Source of the DNA: DATFWC01 sp045801465
Lineage (GTDB): Bacteria > Pseudomonadota > Alphaproteobacteria > Rhizobiales > Xanthobacteraceae
DNA: 47,058 bases
Direction: 5' to 3'
NCBI GenBank assembly: GCA_045801465.1
Contig: JBJMSU010000019.1
Coordinates: 1 to 47,058 of the forward strand
This document shows, piece by piece, positions 6,694 to 15,653 of the stretch (position 1 is the stretch's first letter; every line of letters starts with the position of its first letter). The position numbers and the translations under genes were made by a program. The notes below the pieces were generated by a model. That model was not told the DNA's origin and did not search any database. It was given only the letters and a program-made list of their open reading frames with translations.

Positions 6694-8139
6694 TCACCAC
6701 TGACTGCGGATGACGGCGTCGATCATCGCAATGCCGGAGAGGACCGCGCCGGCCACCGCAATCGTCGCGGTGATTCCCTCACGCAGCCCACAATTCAGCG
6801 TGGCAGCGAGCGCCACGGCGGCGGGCGGCAGAATGATCGTGAAATAACGGCCCTGGATCCCGTGTATCCACTGGGTGTCGAGCGGGGTCCATGCCAGATA
6901 GAAGATGAGAAAGATCACAGCCCAGTAGCCCAGCACGGCCAACCACGAGAAGACAGCGATGCGTCTGCGGATGGAGACGTTGCAGTCCAGCCGCACCAGA
7001 CACGTGACTACGAACGTGGCGCTCAGCAGGATGTAGAGCGCCAGCGGCAGATGGGTGTCACGCCAGCCCAAGCCGCCGATGACCTCACGCCAGAGCTCAT
7101 ACAGGTTGCCGAGGCTTCCCAGCGCGGCATTCACGAAGTGCTGCGGCTGCGCGAGCAGGAACCGGAGCTTCCAGCCGATGTTGAAGTGCTCCGCCGGCTC
7201 GCCGGTGCCCTCGACCATGCGCCAAGCGGCCATGTCGGCCGATCCGACCATCAGCCATGCCACCGTCAGAGCTACGCCGGGGATAATCACGCCGAGACTG
7301 CGCCAGGCGCGCGGAAGTTCCTTGAACGGCCGCGTCATCCCTTCGAGCACGACGAACACGATCTGCGACGGCTTGATCACGACGCAGAGCGTCATCCACA
7401 ACGCCCGTTGCCAGGGCGGTTCGGCAACGCCTCCGCCGCATGCGGCTCTCAGGCAGAGGGCGGTCACCACCAAACCGAGGCTCAGGGCCGCGCCGTCGGC
7501 ACAGACAATGGCGCGCTCGAACAGCGCGATGGGCAGCATGGCGATGAAGAGGAACGTCCACTTGAAGTACGGTACGATCGCGATCGCGTAAGCCGCGAGC
7601 GCGGTGGTGGACGCGAGCCCAAGGAGCCGCATCAGCAACAGCATGGGGACGAAATCGAGGCCGATCAGGCGGCCGATGAGCGCGCCTGCGACATAGGGAA
7701 GGTAGGCCATCGGGGCATACCCTTCCGAACCGGCATACAGCACGAACACCGGCGGCCGTTCGTTCGGGCCGTTGTTGCGGCGCAGGAAGTCGGCAAAAAC
7801 TCGGCGGTAATTGAAATCTGCGGTGCCGAATCGGTAGCGCACCGTTTCGAAGAATTGGTAGTCGTCGTGCAGCCGCGCCGGCAGGAAGATGCCCTTGCGG
7901 CCCTGCGCGTCCTGCAACGAGGGAACCACCTGCCCGTGTGCAATCCCATAAGCCCGCAGGAAATGGGCAGGCTCGTCGGCCCCGCGCAACGGCGGAATGG
8001 CGAAGACGGCAGCAAATCCGAACAGCGTCGCCACGAGTACGAAAACTGCGACCGGCTGGCGCACCAGTGGCGAGCGGGCGGCGATCCGGCCGGCCATGCC
8101 CGGGACAGTACCCGAAAGGACGTTCGGAACCGATGACAT
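6694..8139 (-). CDS. DUF2142 family polytopic membrane protein
   Basis: A 481-aa membrane protein. After an N-terminal helix (VAVFVLVATLFGFAAVFAIPP) comes the DUF2142 signature ADEPAHFLRAYGIAHGQVV, then about ten more hydrophobic segments. The layout, with an acidic and histidine-bearing first extracytoplasmic loop followed by many helices, recalls GT-C glycosyltransferases. DUF2142 genes often occur near surface polysaccharide genes, but none are visible here. Substrate and role are unknown. It is a single gene, convergent with the anchored repeat protein. Confidence 0.85.
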   Translation of the reverse strand: MSSVPNVLSGTVPGMAGRIAARSPLVRQPVAVFVLVATLFGFAAVFAIPPLRGADEPAHFLRAYGIAHGQVVPSLQDAQGRKGIFLPARLHDDYQFFETVRYRFGTADFNYRRVFADFLRRNNGPNERPPVFVLYAGSEGYAPMAYLPYVAGALIGRLIGLDFVPMLLLMRLLGLASTTALAAYAIAIVPYFKWTFLFIAMLPIALFERAIVCADGAALSLGLVVTALCLRAACGGGVAEPPWQRALWMTLCVVIKPSQIVFVVLEGMTRPFKELPRAWRSLGVIIPGVALTVAWLMVGSADMAAWRMVEGTGEPAEHFNIGWKLRFLLAQPQHFVNAALGSLGNLYELWREVIGGLGWRDTHLPLALYILLSATFVVTCLVRLDCNVSIRRRIAVFSWLAVLGYWAVIFLIFYLAWTPLDTQWIHGIQGRYFTIILPPAAVALAATLNCGLREGITATIAVAGAVLSGIAMIDAVIRSQW

Positions 8140-8334
8140 GGCCGCCCAGCCCGCTCATAACCGCGCGCAGGACCGCCACATGAACATCGACCCCCGCGCG
8201 CGAGGCCCCAACGCCGAGCGTGCGCCAACGGTTCCGGCGCAAAGGTGAGAATCCGGCAGCTTTTGCGACCCCGTGGGTGCACTGCGAATCGCGTCAGGCC
8301 GGAACAATATGCGTGCTGGAGGTCCCCTTACTCC

Positions 8335-8367
8335 GAAGGCCTGCCCCGGCAACAGGGGCAGGCCTTC
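8335..8367 (-). terminator. terminator hairpin after DUF892 gene
   Basis: A perfect 13-bp stem (GAAGGCCTGCCCC at 8335-8347 with GGGGCAGGCCTTC at 8355-8367) has a 7-base loop. It lies 26 bases beyond the stop of the DUF892 gene on the minus strand. No T-run is present, so termination is inferred from stem strength and position. Confidence 0.6.
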
Positions 8368-8392
8368 AACGGATCCACCGACGATCGAGCGA

Positions 8393-8896
8393 TTAGGCAG
8401 CGCGGCGGTTGACCTTGCTCTCCGCCAGCGTGGTGAGCTTCTTGTCGGCGGCCTTCTCCTCGTCGAGGGTCTGCTGCAGCAAGCTGCCCAGGTCATTGCG
8501 GCCGAGCTGCGCCGCCCAGGCGACCAGGGTGCCGTAGCGGGCGATCTCATAATGCTCCACCGCTTGCGCGGCCGCGATGAGCGCCGCGTCGAGCACGTTC
8601 TTGTCGTCGACCTCGCCGGCGACGTCCTCGGCTTCCTCGATGATGCCGTCGATGGCCGGGCAGTCGACGCCCTTGGCCTCGGTGCCCTGCAGCCGGAAGA
8701 TCTGCTCGAGCCGCTTGACTTGGTTTTCCGTCTCACGCAGATGGCTCTGCAGGCTTTGCTTGAGCTGCGGATCGGTCGCCTTCTCGATCATCTCCGGCAG
8801 CGATTTCACGATCTGGTTCTCGGCGTAGTAGACGTCCTGCAGCGTGTGCACGAACAGGTCATCCATCGTCTTGATGTCTTTCGAGAACAGGCCCAT
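8393..8896 (-). CDS. DUF892 ferritin-like protein (YciE/YciF family)
   Basis: A 167-aa protein starting MGLFSKDIKTMDDLFVHTLQDVYYAE, the standard opening of DUF892/YciF proteins. An AAAGGAAG ribosome binding site precedes this ATG, so longer upstream frames are rejected. The family folds as a ferritin-like four-helix bundle. Candidate di-metal ligands are visible as YYAENQI, HLRETENQ, DAALIAAAQAVEHYEIARYG and LDEEKAADKKL. Members are stress-induced and of uncertain chemistry. The next gene on the same strand is topoisomerase IB, 145 bases upstream of this start, so a shared stress-linked role is possible but not shown. Confidence 0.93.
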   Translation of the reverse strand: MGLFSKDIKTMDDLFVHTLQDVYYAENQIVKSLPEMIEKATDPQLKQSLQSHLRETENQVKRLEQIFRLQGTEAKGVDCPAIDGIIEEAEDVAGEVDDKNVLDAALIAAAQAVEHYEIARYGTLVAWAAQLGRNDLGSLLQQTLDEEKAADKKLTTLAESKVNRRAA

Positions 8897-9041
8897 GGCG
8901 GTCGCTTCCTTTCGTTGTTGGGAGACGAGCAGCCGTCCCCCAAATGCTGCTCGATCAATGACGGCAACGTTTGGGATCGAGCCAGGTTCCGGGCGAGCAC
9001 GCCCGCAAAGATGACAGTCTTTTAACTTTTCGTGCGGGAAC

Positions 9042-10133
9042 TTAGAGCGAGGCCGTCGCCACGATCTCGGCCAGGAACTGTTCTTTTCGCGCCGGCGAGC
9101 GACAACCGCGCAGCATCGCCGCAAAGCTCTCCAGCACCCCGTTTTCGAAGGCCGAGACGACCGTCTCGTGAATGTAGCTCTTACGACAGATGGCCGGCGT
9201 GTTGTGCAGTTCGGCCGCCGCAGCGCGCACCGCTTCGAGCACCTGTTTGCGGCGCTGCCGCGCGCTTGCCGCCGGCAGCGTGCGCGACAGCATGTCGAGC
9301 GCCGAAGCGGATGCGCACAAGGTGCGGAAGTCCTTGAGCGAGATGTGCGCGCCGGCGACGCTGCGCAGAAACGCGTTCACGTCGCCGGCCCGCACCGCAC
9401 GGACCGTCCCGTCGTCATCGCGGTATTGAAACAGGCGCCGGCCCGGCAGCCGACGGAAGATCTCGATCGCCGCGCACAGGCGCGGCGCGGAAAACTCCTT
9501 GACGACCTCCTTGCCGCCTTTCGAACGGAACGAAAGCGTAACCGTCTCGCCCGAGATGGTGACGTTGGACTTCAGCAGCGTAGTGGCGCCGCGCGTGCCG
9601 TGCAGGCGCGCATAGCTCTCGCTGCCAGGCCGGATGGCGCTGCGGGCGACGAGCTCGACCACCGCTGCCAGCGCGAAGTCGCGGGTCGGCTCGTCCGCCG
9701 ACAGGTACTGCGCGACGCTGCGCCGGATGCGCGGCAGCGCATCCACCAACCGGGCCAGGCGCTGCGCCTTGCGGGCTTCTCTCACCTTTTCCCATTCCGG
9801 GTGATAGCGATATTGCAGCCGGCCCGCGGCGTCGCGACCGATCGCCTGCAGGTGGGCGGACGGATCGTCGGCGTAGAGCACGTCCACATAGGCCGGAGGA
9901 ACGGCGAGCGAGCTCAGACGGCTAACGACTCTCCGGTCGCGGATAACGCTTCCGTCGGCGGTGTAGTAGGCGAATCCCCGCCCGCAGCGGCGGCGCTGGA
10001 TGGTGAGCTCCTCCGTGGTGACGAGGCGAAGCCCCAGGCGCTTGGCGAGCGCTGCCGCCGAGGACACGCGTTTTTTCCGCGGCACGCTTGCGGGCGCCTG
10101 CGATGCGGCACTCGGTTCGACCAGAGCGTCCAA
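9042..10133 (-). CDS. DNA topoisomerase IB
   Basis: A 363-aa poxvirus/bacterial-type topoisomerase IB, which relaxes supercoils of either sign through a 3'-phosphotyrosyl intermediate. The N-terminal domain has RRRCGRGFAYYTADGSVIRD and LQAIGRDAAGRLQYRYHPEW. Catalytic residues can be placed: Arg168 in AIRPGSE, Lys205 in FRSKGG, Arg270 in SLKDFRTLCAS and Tyr320 in NTPAICRKSYIHE. Asn311 takes the place of the vaccinia histidine, as is usual in bacterial members. The length is normal. It is an accessory enzyme, frequent in soil Alphaproteobacteria; the housekeeping topoisomerases lie elsewhere. Confidence 0.95.
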   Translation of the reverse strand: MDALVEPSAASQAPASVPRKKRVSSAAALAKRLGLRLVTTEELTIQRRRCGRGFAYYTADGSVIRDRRVVSRLSSLAVPPAYVDVLYADDPSAHLQAIGRDAAGRLQYRYHPEWEKVREARKAQRLARLVDALPRIRRSVAQYLSADEPTRDFALAAVVELVARSAIRPGSESYARLHGTRGATTLLKSNVTISGETVTLSFRSKGGKEVVKEFSAPRLCAAIEIFRRLPGRRLFQYRDDDGTVRAVRAGDVNAFLRSVAGAHISLKDFRTLCASASALDMLSRTLPAASARQRRKQVLEAVRAAAAELHNTPAICRKSYIHETVVSAFENGVLESFAAMLRGCRSPARKEQFLAEIVATASL

Positions 10134-10295
10134 AGCTCGTCTCCTGACTGTTTGCGGAAGGGCAATTCCCTCGCCAGATCAAAGGTTCCCGATATGAGGG
10201 CTCAGGCGCCGAAACGGGGGCTGCTCAGGCGCGCGCAGGTCGGGCTTCAAGGCCGCCGCGTCTGCCGTTACACTGGAGACAACGGAGGAAGGCGA

Positions 10296-11186
10296 ATGAT
10301 CAAGCCAAGAAGAATCGGACACGCGACGTTCGAGACGCCGGACCTGGAAAAGGCCATCGTCTATTTCACCGAGGTCAACGGACTGAAGCTCGCCGAGCGC
10401 GAGACAAACCGGGCGTTCCTCGCCAGCAAGGTCGGCCAGCTCATCATCCAGCTCGACAAGGCGGAGGCGGCGCGCTGCACCAAATTGTCGTTCGAGGTGG
10501 CGCCGAACTCGGATTTCGACGAGCTCACCCGCGAGCTTGCCAAGGACGGCATCAAGAGCGAGCTGCGCAATGACTCTGTCCCGGGCATCGGCAAGGTGCT
10601 CACCTTCAAGGACAACAAAGGAACGAGCATCGAGTTGTTCGCCGAGTGGAGCTATCTCGGCCGCCACGAGCAGGTGCTCGGCGCCGGGCCGCTGAAGCTC
10701 GGGCATGTGGCCTTCGCGGTGCCGAGCCCGCAGGAGACGGCGGAGTTTTACGGGCGCGTCATGGGCTTCCGGGTGTCCGACTGGATCGGCGACTTCTTTG
10801 TCTTCATGCGCTGCAACACCGACCATCACACCGTCAATTTCATCCGCGGAAGCAGCGCCAAGCTGCATCACATCGCCTTCGAGCTCAAAGACTTCTCGCA
10901 CCTGCAGGACTCGTGCGAGGTGCTGGGGCAGAAGCAGATCCCGATCATCTGGGGGCCGCTGCGGCACGGCCCCGGGCACAATGTCGCCACCTACCACCGC
11001 AACCACGACGACCATGTGGTCGAGTTCTTCTGCGAGCTCGATCAGATGTTCGACGAGGAGCTCGGATATTTCGAGCCGCGTCCCTGGCATCACGACCAGC
11101 CGCAGCGGCCGAAAGTATGGACGCCGGGAAAGACGACGGTCTGGGGCCCGCCGCCGACGGACGATTTCCATCGCGCCAGGGATTGA
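10296..11186 (+). CDS. VOC-superfamily extradiol-type ring-cleavage dioxygenase
   Basis: A 296-aa, two-domain vicinal-oxygen-chelate protein; the ATG follows GGAGGAAGG. The N-terminal half begins IGHATFETPDLEKAIVYFTEV and has lost its metal-site residues. The C-terminal half has the type I extradiol dioxygenase metal triad: His137 in LGHVAF, His191/192 in LHHIAFE and Glu243 in HVVEFFCE. Such enzymes cleave catechol-like rings with Fe(II). No other aromatic-degradation genes are adjacent, only a Bug protein convergent with it, so the substrate is unknown. A non-aromatic VOC substrate is also possible. Confidence 0.85.
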   Translation: MIKPRRIGHATFETPDLEKAIVYFTEVNGLKLAERETNRAFLASKVGQLIIQLDKAEAARCTKLSFEVAPNSDFDELTRELAKDGIKSELRNDSVPGIGKVLTFKDNKGTSIELFAEWSYLGRHEQVLGAGPLKLGHVAFAVPSPQETAEFYGRVMGFRVSDWIGDFFVFMRCNTDHHTVNFIRGSSAKLHHIAFELKDFSHLQDSCEVLGQKQIPIIWGPLRHGPGHNVATYHRNHDDHVVEFFCELDQMFDEELGYFEPRPWHHDQPQRPKVWTPGKTTVWGPPPTDDFHRARD

Positions 11187-11194
11187 GACCCGTA

Positions 11195-11292
11195 CCGCAT
11201 GAGCGAAGCGACATGCGGGTTGGCCTGGCCACTTGAAGGCGAACGGAATGTCGGATTACCGCATCGCGGATTTCGCTTCGCTCATCCGGCTA
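11195..11292. repeat. dispersed double-hairpin repeat, copy 2
   Basis: The left hairpin pairs CCGCATG (11195-11201) with CATGCGG (11212-11218) around AGCGAAGCGA. The right part ends GGATTTCGCTTCGCTCATCC followed by GGCTAC. It fills the gap between the convergent VOC and Bug genes, and the Bug stop lies five bases beyond it. Confidence 0.75.
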
Positions 11293-11296
11293 CAAG

Positions 11297-12283
11297 TTAA
11301 TTGGCCGAGATGTTGGCGGCCCGGATGACGTCGGCCCAGCGCTCGGTCTCCGTCTTGATCAGGCGGGCCAGGTCCGCCGGCGTGCCGCCGATCGGCTGCA
11401 TGCTGATGGCGGCGAAATGGGCCTGCACATCCGGCATGGCGAGCACGTCGTTGATGGCGGCGTTGAGCTTGGCGACGATTGCTGCCGGCGTCTTCGGCGG
11501 CGCCGCGATGGCATTCCAGGTATCCGACTTGAACTCCGGAACCCCCGCCTCGATGAAGGTCGGAACCTCCGGCATCTGCGACATGCGTTGGCGACTGGAG
11601 ATCGCCAATACTTTGGCCCGGCCACCTTTGTAGAGCTGGAAGGCCGATCCCATTTCCAGAAACATCAGGTCGACATGGCCGGCGATGACATCGTTGACGG
11701 CTTGCGCCGTCCCTTTGTAGGGCACGTGGACGAGCTTCGTTCCGGCGAGCCGATTAAACAATTCTGCCGACAGGTGCGGCGTGGTGCCGGTGCCCTGGGA
11801 GGCGAAATTGAGCTTGCCGGGATTCGCCTTGGCATAGGCAATGAAATCCTTCACCGTGCTGACTGGAAGGTTGGGGCTGATCACCAGCAGGTTAGGCACG
11901 GCGGTCATGATCGCCACCGGCTCGAACGCGGCCGGGTCGAAGCTGAGCTTCTTGTAGAGAAACTGGTTGACGGTGAGCGGCGACGGCTGCGCGGCCAGCA
12001 AGGTATAGCCATCGGGCTCTGCCATCGCGACGGCCTCGGCGCCGGTATTGCCGGCCGCACCGGGGCGGTTCTCGACGATAACGGGCGGGCCCAGCCGTTG
12101 CCGCAGCCGATCGGCGATGATGCGCGCCGCGATATCGAGCCCGCCTCCAGCGGGCGCCGACACGACGATCTTGACCGTGCGATTGGGGTAGTCGGAGTCC
12201 TCGTGCTGCGCTCTGGCCGGCGCCAGCGCGAATGCGGCGACAAGCACAGCAAGGGCCGCAACCTTCTTCAATACGGAAAGCAC
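11297..12283 (-). CDS. Bug/TctC family substrate-binding protein
   Basis: A second periplasmic Bug protein, about 328 aa. No in-frame ATG precedes the signal peptide, so I chose GTG at 12283 (reading M/V-LSVLKKVAALAVLVAAFALAPARAQ). A TTG at 12271 is the alternative. The mature region shows YPNRTVKIVVSAPAGGGLDIAARIIADRL, PGAAGNTGAEAVAMAEPDGYTLL, GTGTTPHLSAELF and HVPYKGTAQAVNDVIAGHVDL, all Bug hallmarks. It starts only about 10 bases after the merR stop, so it is probably transcribed with the ihfA-merR end of the fatty-acid cluster, an unusual partner. No transporter membrane genes are near. Confidence 0.9.
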   Translation of the reverse strand: MLSVLKKVAALAVLVAAFALAPARAQHEDSDYPNRTVKIVVSAPAGGGLDIAARIIADRLRQRLGPPVIVENRPGAAGNTGAEAVAMAEPDGYTLLAAQPSPLTVNQFLYKKLSFDPAAFEPVAIMTAVPNLLVISPNLPVSTVKDFIAYAKANPGKLNFASQGTGTTPHLSAELFNRLAGTKLVHVPYKGTAQAVNDVIAGHVDLMFLEMGSAFQLYKGGRAKVLAISSRQRMSQMPEVPTFIEAGVPEFKSDTWNAIAAPPKTPAAIVAKLNAAINDVLAMPDVQAHFAAISMQPIGGTPADLARLIKTETERWADVIRAANISAN

Positions 12284-12293
12284 GGGCGAGCGC

Positions 12294-12980
12294 TTATGTT
12301 TTTTCGGTGAGGATCCCGTCGAGGAGGCGGCGGCACTCGGCCAATTCGGACAGCGTCGCCTCGAGTTTGGCGATGTCCTCGGCCGCCAAGCTGCCGCCGC
12401 GACTTGGCGTTGCTCCACGCTCGTGGACAGCGGCCGCCCCATGTCCTTGCGGGGACGCCCACGTGCCGGCTTCCGTACCACGCCGCCCTTGACCATTGTC
12501 GCTCGCGGCCGGCATGGCCGAGGGCCGCGTGACCTCCTCGATCGGCGGCTGACGCCGGGGCATGGCGGAGGCGGGTGCCGCTTCCGCGTCGCTTGCAAGA
12601 AAGGGCGGCAACAATCCGAACAGCCCGCGGCCGCGCTCGCCTTCCGGCTGCTCGGCCACGCCCTCCGCCTCTACCAGGTCGCCGGCCGCTTTGGTCGGCT
12701 GCGGTGCGCCGGCCTGCCACACGCTCTGGACGAATTTGATCCCGTGATCCTTGAGAATGCGCTGGACGCCCCGGATCGTATAGCCCTCGCTGTAGAGAAG
12801 ATGGCGGATGCCGCGCAGGAGATCTACGTCGTCGGGTCGATAATAGCGCCGCCCGCCGCCGCGCTTCATGGGCTTGATCTGCGAAAAGCGCGTTTCCCAG
12901 AACCGCAGCACGTGCTGCGGCAGGTCGAGATCTTCCGCCACCTCGCTGATCGTGCGAAACGCGTCCGGCGCTTTATCCAC
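12294..12980 (-). CDS. MerR-family transcriptional regulator
   Basis: A 228-aa regulator. Residues about 8-75 form a MerR winged-helix domain (RTISEVAEDLDLPQHVLRFWETRF ... GGGRRYYRPDDVDLLRGIRHLLYSEGYTIRGVQRIL). A long Ala/Pro/Gly-rich linker and a short C-terminal coiled-coil segment (AAEDIAKLEATLSELAECRRLLDGIL) follow. There is no cysteine-based metal site of the classical MerR type. In Rhizobiales this gene regularly lies just downstream of ihfA, as here. Its targets are not known to me. Confidence 0.93.
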   Translation of the reverse strand: MDKAPDAFRTISEVAEDLDLPQHVLRFWETRFSQIKPMKRGGGRRYYRPDDVDLLRGIRHLLYSEGYTIRGVQRILKDHGIKFVQSVWQAGAPQPTKAAGDLVEAEGVAEQPEGERGRGLFGLLPPFLASDAEAAPASAMPRRQPPIEEVTRPSAMPAASDNGQGRRGTEAGTWASPQGHGAAAVHERGATPSRGGSLAAEDIAKLEATLSELAECRRLLDGILTEKT

Positions 12981-13079
12981 GGCCGTTACTCCTACTTACC
13001 GTCGGGAATTTTGGATGCAGCCTGATGTCTCCAAAATTCCCCAACGGTCCAAAAGCCAATCCCCAATGGTCGGCGACCG

Positions 13080-13385
13080 TCATCCGCCATCGACATCGGC
13101 ATTGATGCGCTGCTTGAGAATCGCCGACGGCTTGAACACCATGACTCGCCGGGGCGAGATCGGCACTTCCTTTCCGGTCTTCGGATTGCGACCGACTCGC
13201 TCGCCCTTCTTGCGTACCACGAATGACCCGAACGAGGAGAGCTTTACTGTCTCTCCCCGCTCCAGACATTCGGTTATTTCTTTGAGCACCAGCTCGACCA
13301 GCGATGCGGATTCGGTCCGCGACAGTCCCAGCTTCTGGTAGACCGCCTCGCACAGATCCGCGCGTGTGACTGTTTTTCCCGCCAT
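13080..13385 (-). CDS. ihfA: integration host factor alpha subunit
   Basis: A 101-aa HU/IHF-family protein. It starts MAGKTVTRADLCEAVYQKLGLSRTES and has the flanking-arm signature GRNPKTGKEVPISPRRVMVFKPS with the intercalating proline region. The alpha-type features are the opening residues and KQRIN near the C-terminus. IHF bends DNA as a heterodimer with IhfB, which is encoded elsewhere. The gene follows fabH and precedes merR, a conserved alphaproteobacterial order. Confidence 0.95.
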   Translation of the reverse strand: MAGKTVTRADLCEAVYQKLGLSRTESASLVELVLKEITECLERGETVKLSSFGSFVVRKKGERVGRNPKTGKEVPISPRRVMVFKPSAILKQRINADVDGG

Positions 13386-13475
13386 CGCCAGCCCCGCTAT
13401 CGGCGATTACCTGTCCCGCAATCACGATAGGAACTCAATGCCGCAGGGTCAACCGGGCAGTGTGCGCCGCCACAA

Positions 13476-14453
13476 TCACCATCGCACCAATGCCGACCCC
13501 CAGGTGAAGCCGCCGCCCATCGCCTCCATGAGGATCAGATCGCCGGGCTTGATGCGGCCGTCGGCGACGGCGACCGCCAGGGCCAGCGGAATCGAGGCGG
13601 CCGAGGTGTTGCCGTGCTTGTCGACGGTGACGACGACCTTCTCGGGCGCGATGCCGAGCTTGTGCGCCGATCCGTCGATGATGCGCTTGTTCGCCTGATG
13701 CGGCACGAACCAGTCGATGTCGTCGGCGGTGTAGCCGGTGGCATTGAAAGCGTCCACGATCACGTCGGTGATCATGGCGACCGCGTGGCGGAACACCTCG
13801 CGTCCCTCCATCCGCAGGTGTCCGACCGTGCCGGTGGAAGCCGGCCCGCCATCGACGTAAAGCTTCGACTTGTATCTTCCATCGGAGCGCAAATGCGTAG
13901 TGAGGATGCCGCGATCCTCGCGCTCGCCGGGCTGCGACCGGGCCTCGAGCACGACCGCGCCGGCGCCGTCGCCGAACAGCACGCAGGTGGTGCGGTCGGT
14001 CCAATCGAGGATGCGCGAGTAGGTTTCCGCCCCGATCACCAGCGCGCGCTTGAACGTCGGTCCGCGCAACAGGCCGTCGGCGACCGCAAGCCCATAGACG
14101 AAGCCCGAGCACACCGCCTGCAGGTCGAACGCCGCCCCGTGGGTGATGCCGAGCCCGGTCTGGATCGAGACCGCGCTCGCCGGGAAAGTGTTGTCCGGCG
14201 TCGCCGTCGCGAGCAGGATGAGATCGATTGCCTGCGGATCGAGACCGGCGGCGGCGAGTGCGGCCTGTGCGGCCTTGATGCCCATGTCGGACGTGAGCTC
14301 GCCGGGAGCCGCGATGCGCCGCTCGTGAATGCCGGTGCGCTGAACGATCCATTCGTCGCTGGTGTCGACCTTGCGGGCAAGCTCGGCATTGGTGAGGACG
14401 CGCTGCGGCAAGTAGCTGCCGCAGCCGAGCACGACCGAGCGCGTCACCGTCAC
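13476..14453 (-). CDS. fabH: beta-ketoacyl-ACP synthase III
   Basis: A 325-aa FabH, which condenses acetyl-CoA with malonyl-ACP to start type II fatty-acid synthesis. The thiolase-fold catalytic triad is complete: Cys115 in LQAVCSGF, His252 in VPHQANKR and Asn282 in KHGNTSAAS. The start is a GTG (MTVTRSVVLGCGSYLPQ) that overlaps the plsX stop by four bases, indicating translational coupling. The C-terminus MGGGFTWGSALVRW is typical. Confidence 0.97.
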   Translation of the reverse strand: MTVTRSVVLGCGSYLPQRVLTNAELARKVDTSDEWIVQRTGIHERRIAAPGELTSDMGIKAAQAALAAAGLDPQAIDLILLATATPDNTFPASAVSIQTGLGITHGAAFDLQAVCSGFVYGLAVADGLLRGPTFKRALVIGAETYSRILDWTDRTTCVLFGDGAGAVVLEARSQPGEREDRGILTTHLRSDGRYKSKLYVDGGPASTGTVGHLRMEGREVFRHAVAMITDVIVDAFNATGYTADDIDWFVPHQANKRIIDGSAHKLGIAPEKVVVTVDKHGNTSAASIPLALAVAVADGRIKPGDLILMEAMGGGFTWGSALVRW

Positions 14454-15502
14454 GATGCTGCTCCGATATCGTCGCCGGCACCGCGCACGTAACGTTCGAG
14501 GGTATGGCTGATCCTGCCGAGCAAACCGTGACGCACCATCTCGTATCCGATGTCGACCGCAGCCGCGAACCCCTCCACGTCGCTGCCCCCGTGGGACTTG
14601 ATGACGATGCCGTTGAGCCCGAGGAAAACTCCGCCATTTGCCTTGCGCGGATCCATCTTGTCGCGCAGCACCGCGAAGGCATCGCGCGCGAGCACGTAGC
14701 CTAACCGCGTCCGCCAGGTGCTCTTCATTGCGCCCCTGAGCAATTCGGCGAACTGACGTGCGGTCCCCTCCGCGGCCTTGATGGCGATGTTGCCGGCAAA
14801 TCCTTCCGTTACCACCACGTCGACCACGCCCCTGCCGATCTCGCTGCCCTCGATGAAGCCGACATATTCGAAATCCGGCAGCCCGGACTCGCGCAGGATG
14901 CGCCCGGCATCACGCACTTCTTCGAGGCCCTTGATCTCCTCCACCCCGATGTTGAGCAGCCCGACTTTGGGTCGGTCGAGATTGAACACGATTCGCGCCA
15001 TGGCGCTGCCCATCACCGCCATGTCCACGATGTGCTGGGCATCGGCGCCGATCGAGGCCCCGACGTCGAGCACGATGGATTGGCCGGTCAGCGTCGGCCA
15101 GAAGCCTGCAATCGCCGGACGCTCGATGCCCGCCATCGTCTTCAGGTTGAACTTGGCCATGGCCATCAATGCGCCGGTATTGCCGGCGGACACCGCCACG
15201 TCCGTCTCCCCTTTCTTGACCGCATCGATGGCGCGCCACATGGAGGATTTCCACCGCCCCGCGCGCAACGCCTGGCTCGGCTTGGCGTCCATCTTCACCG
15301 CGACTTCGGTGTGCACGAATCGGGAGACCGCCCCGAGCCGCGGATGTGCGGCAAGCAGCGGCTGGACGACGCTGCGATCGCCGAATAGGACGAATTCCAT
15401 GTCCGGCTGACGGAGCAGCGACATCTCGGCTCCTGGCACAACCACCGACGCGCCCTGGTCACCTCCCATGGCGTCGAGCGCGATGCGCACCTTTTCGGGC
15501 AT
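14450..15502 (-). CDS. plsX: phosphate acyltransferase PlsX
   Basis: A 350-aa acyl-ACP:phosphate acyltransferase, which makes acyl-phosphate for PlsY in membrane phospholipid synthesis. The start MPEKVRIALDAMGGDQGASVVVPGA is the conserved N-terminus, so longer upstream frames are rejected. Other family blocks are AGNTGALMAMAKF, RPAIAGFWPT, GASIGADAQHIVDMAVMGSAMA, LLNIGVEEIKG, VTEGFAGNIAIKAAEG and GGVFLGLNGIVIKSHGGSD. It is coupled to fabH by a 4-base overlap and lies downstream of the DUF177 gene. Confidence 0.97.
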   Translation of the reverse strand: MPEKVRIALDAMGGDQGASVVVPGAEMSLLRQPDMEFVLFGDRSVVQPLLAAHPRLGAVSRFVHTEVAVKMDAKPSQALRAGRWKSSMWRAIDAVKKGETDVAVSAGNTGALMAMAKFNLKTMAGIERPAIAGFWPTLTGQSIVLDVGASIGADAQHIVDMAVMGSAMARIVFNLDRPKVGLLNIGVEEIKGLEEVRDAGRILRESGLPDFEYVGFIEGSEIGRGVVDVVVTEGFAGNIAIKAAEGTARQFAELLRGAMKSTWRTRLGYVLARDAFAVLRDKMDPRKANGGVFLGLNGIVIKSHGGSDVEGFAAAVDIGYEMVRHGLLGRISHTLERYVRGAGDDIGAAS

Positions 15503-15653
15503 GGATGAACCTGGCCTCGGCCTCCAGGCGCCGGCGAGATCGGTCCGTCGGGAGCGACGACCGGCTGCAGTGCCGCGACAATAGCCTGTCGGCGTCCCGC
15601 CACAAAGACTTGACAAGGTTGAAAACGTCCGGGGATACGAGTGCCGCGGAACT

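Noticed and set aside
6862..8136. Long plus-strand frame opposite the DUF2142 gene
   Set aside because: It is rich in Arg, Glu, Gln and His, the usual antisense pattern of a hydrophobic gene in high-GC DNA, while the minus strand has a clear family match.
9168..10295. N-terminal extension of the VOC dioxygenase frame
   Set aside because: It overlaps topoisomerase IB in antisense. The ATG at 10296 has a strong binding site and matches the family start.
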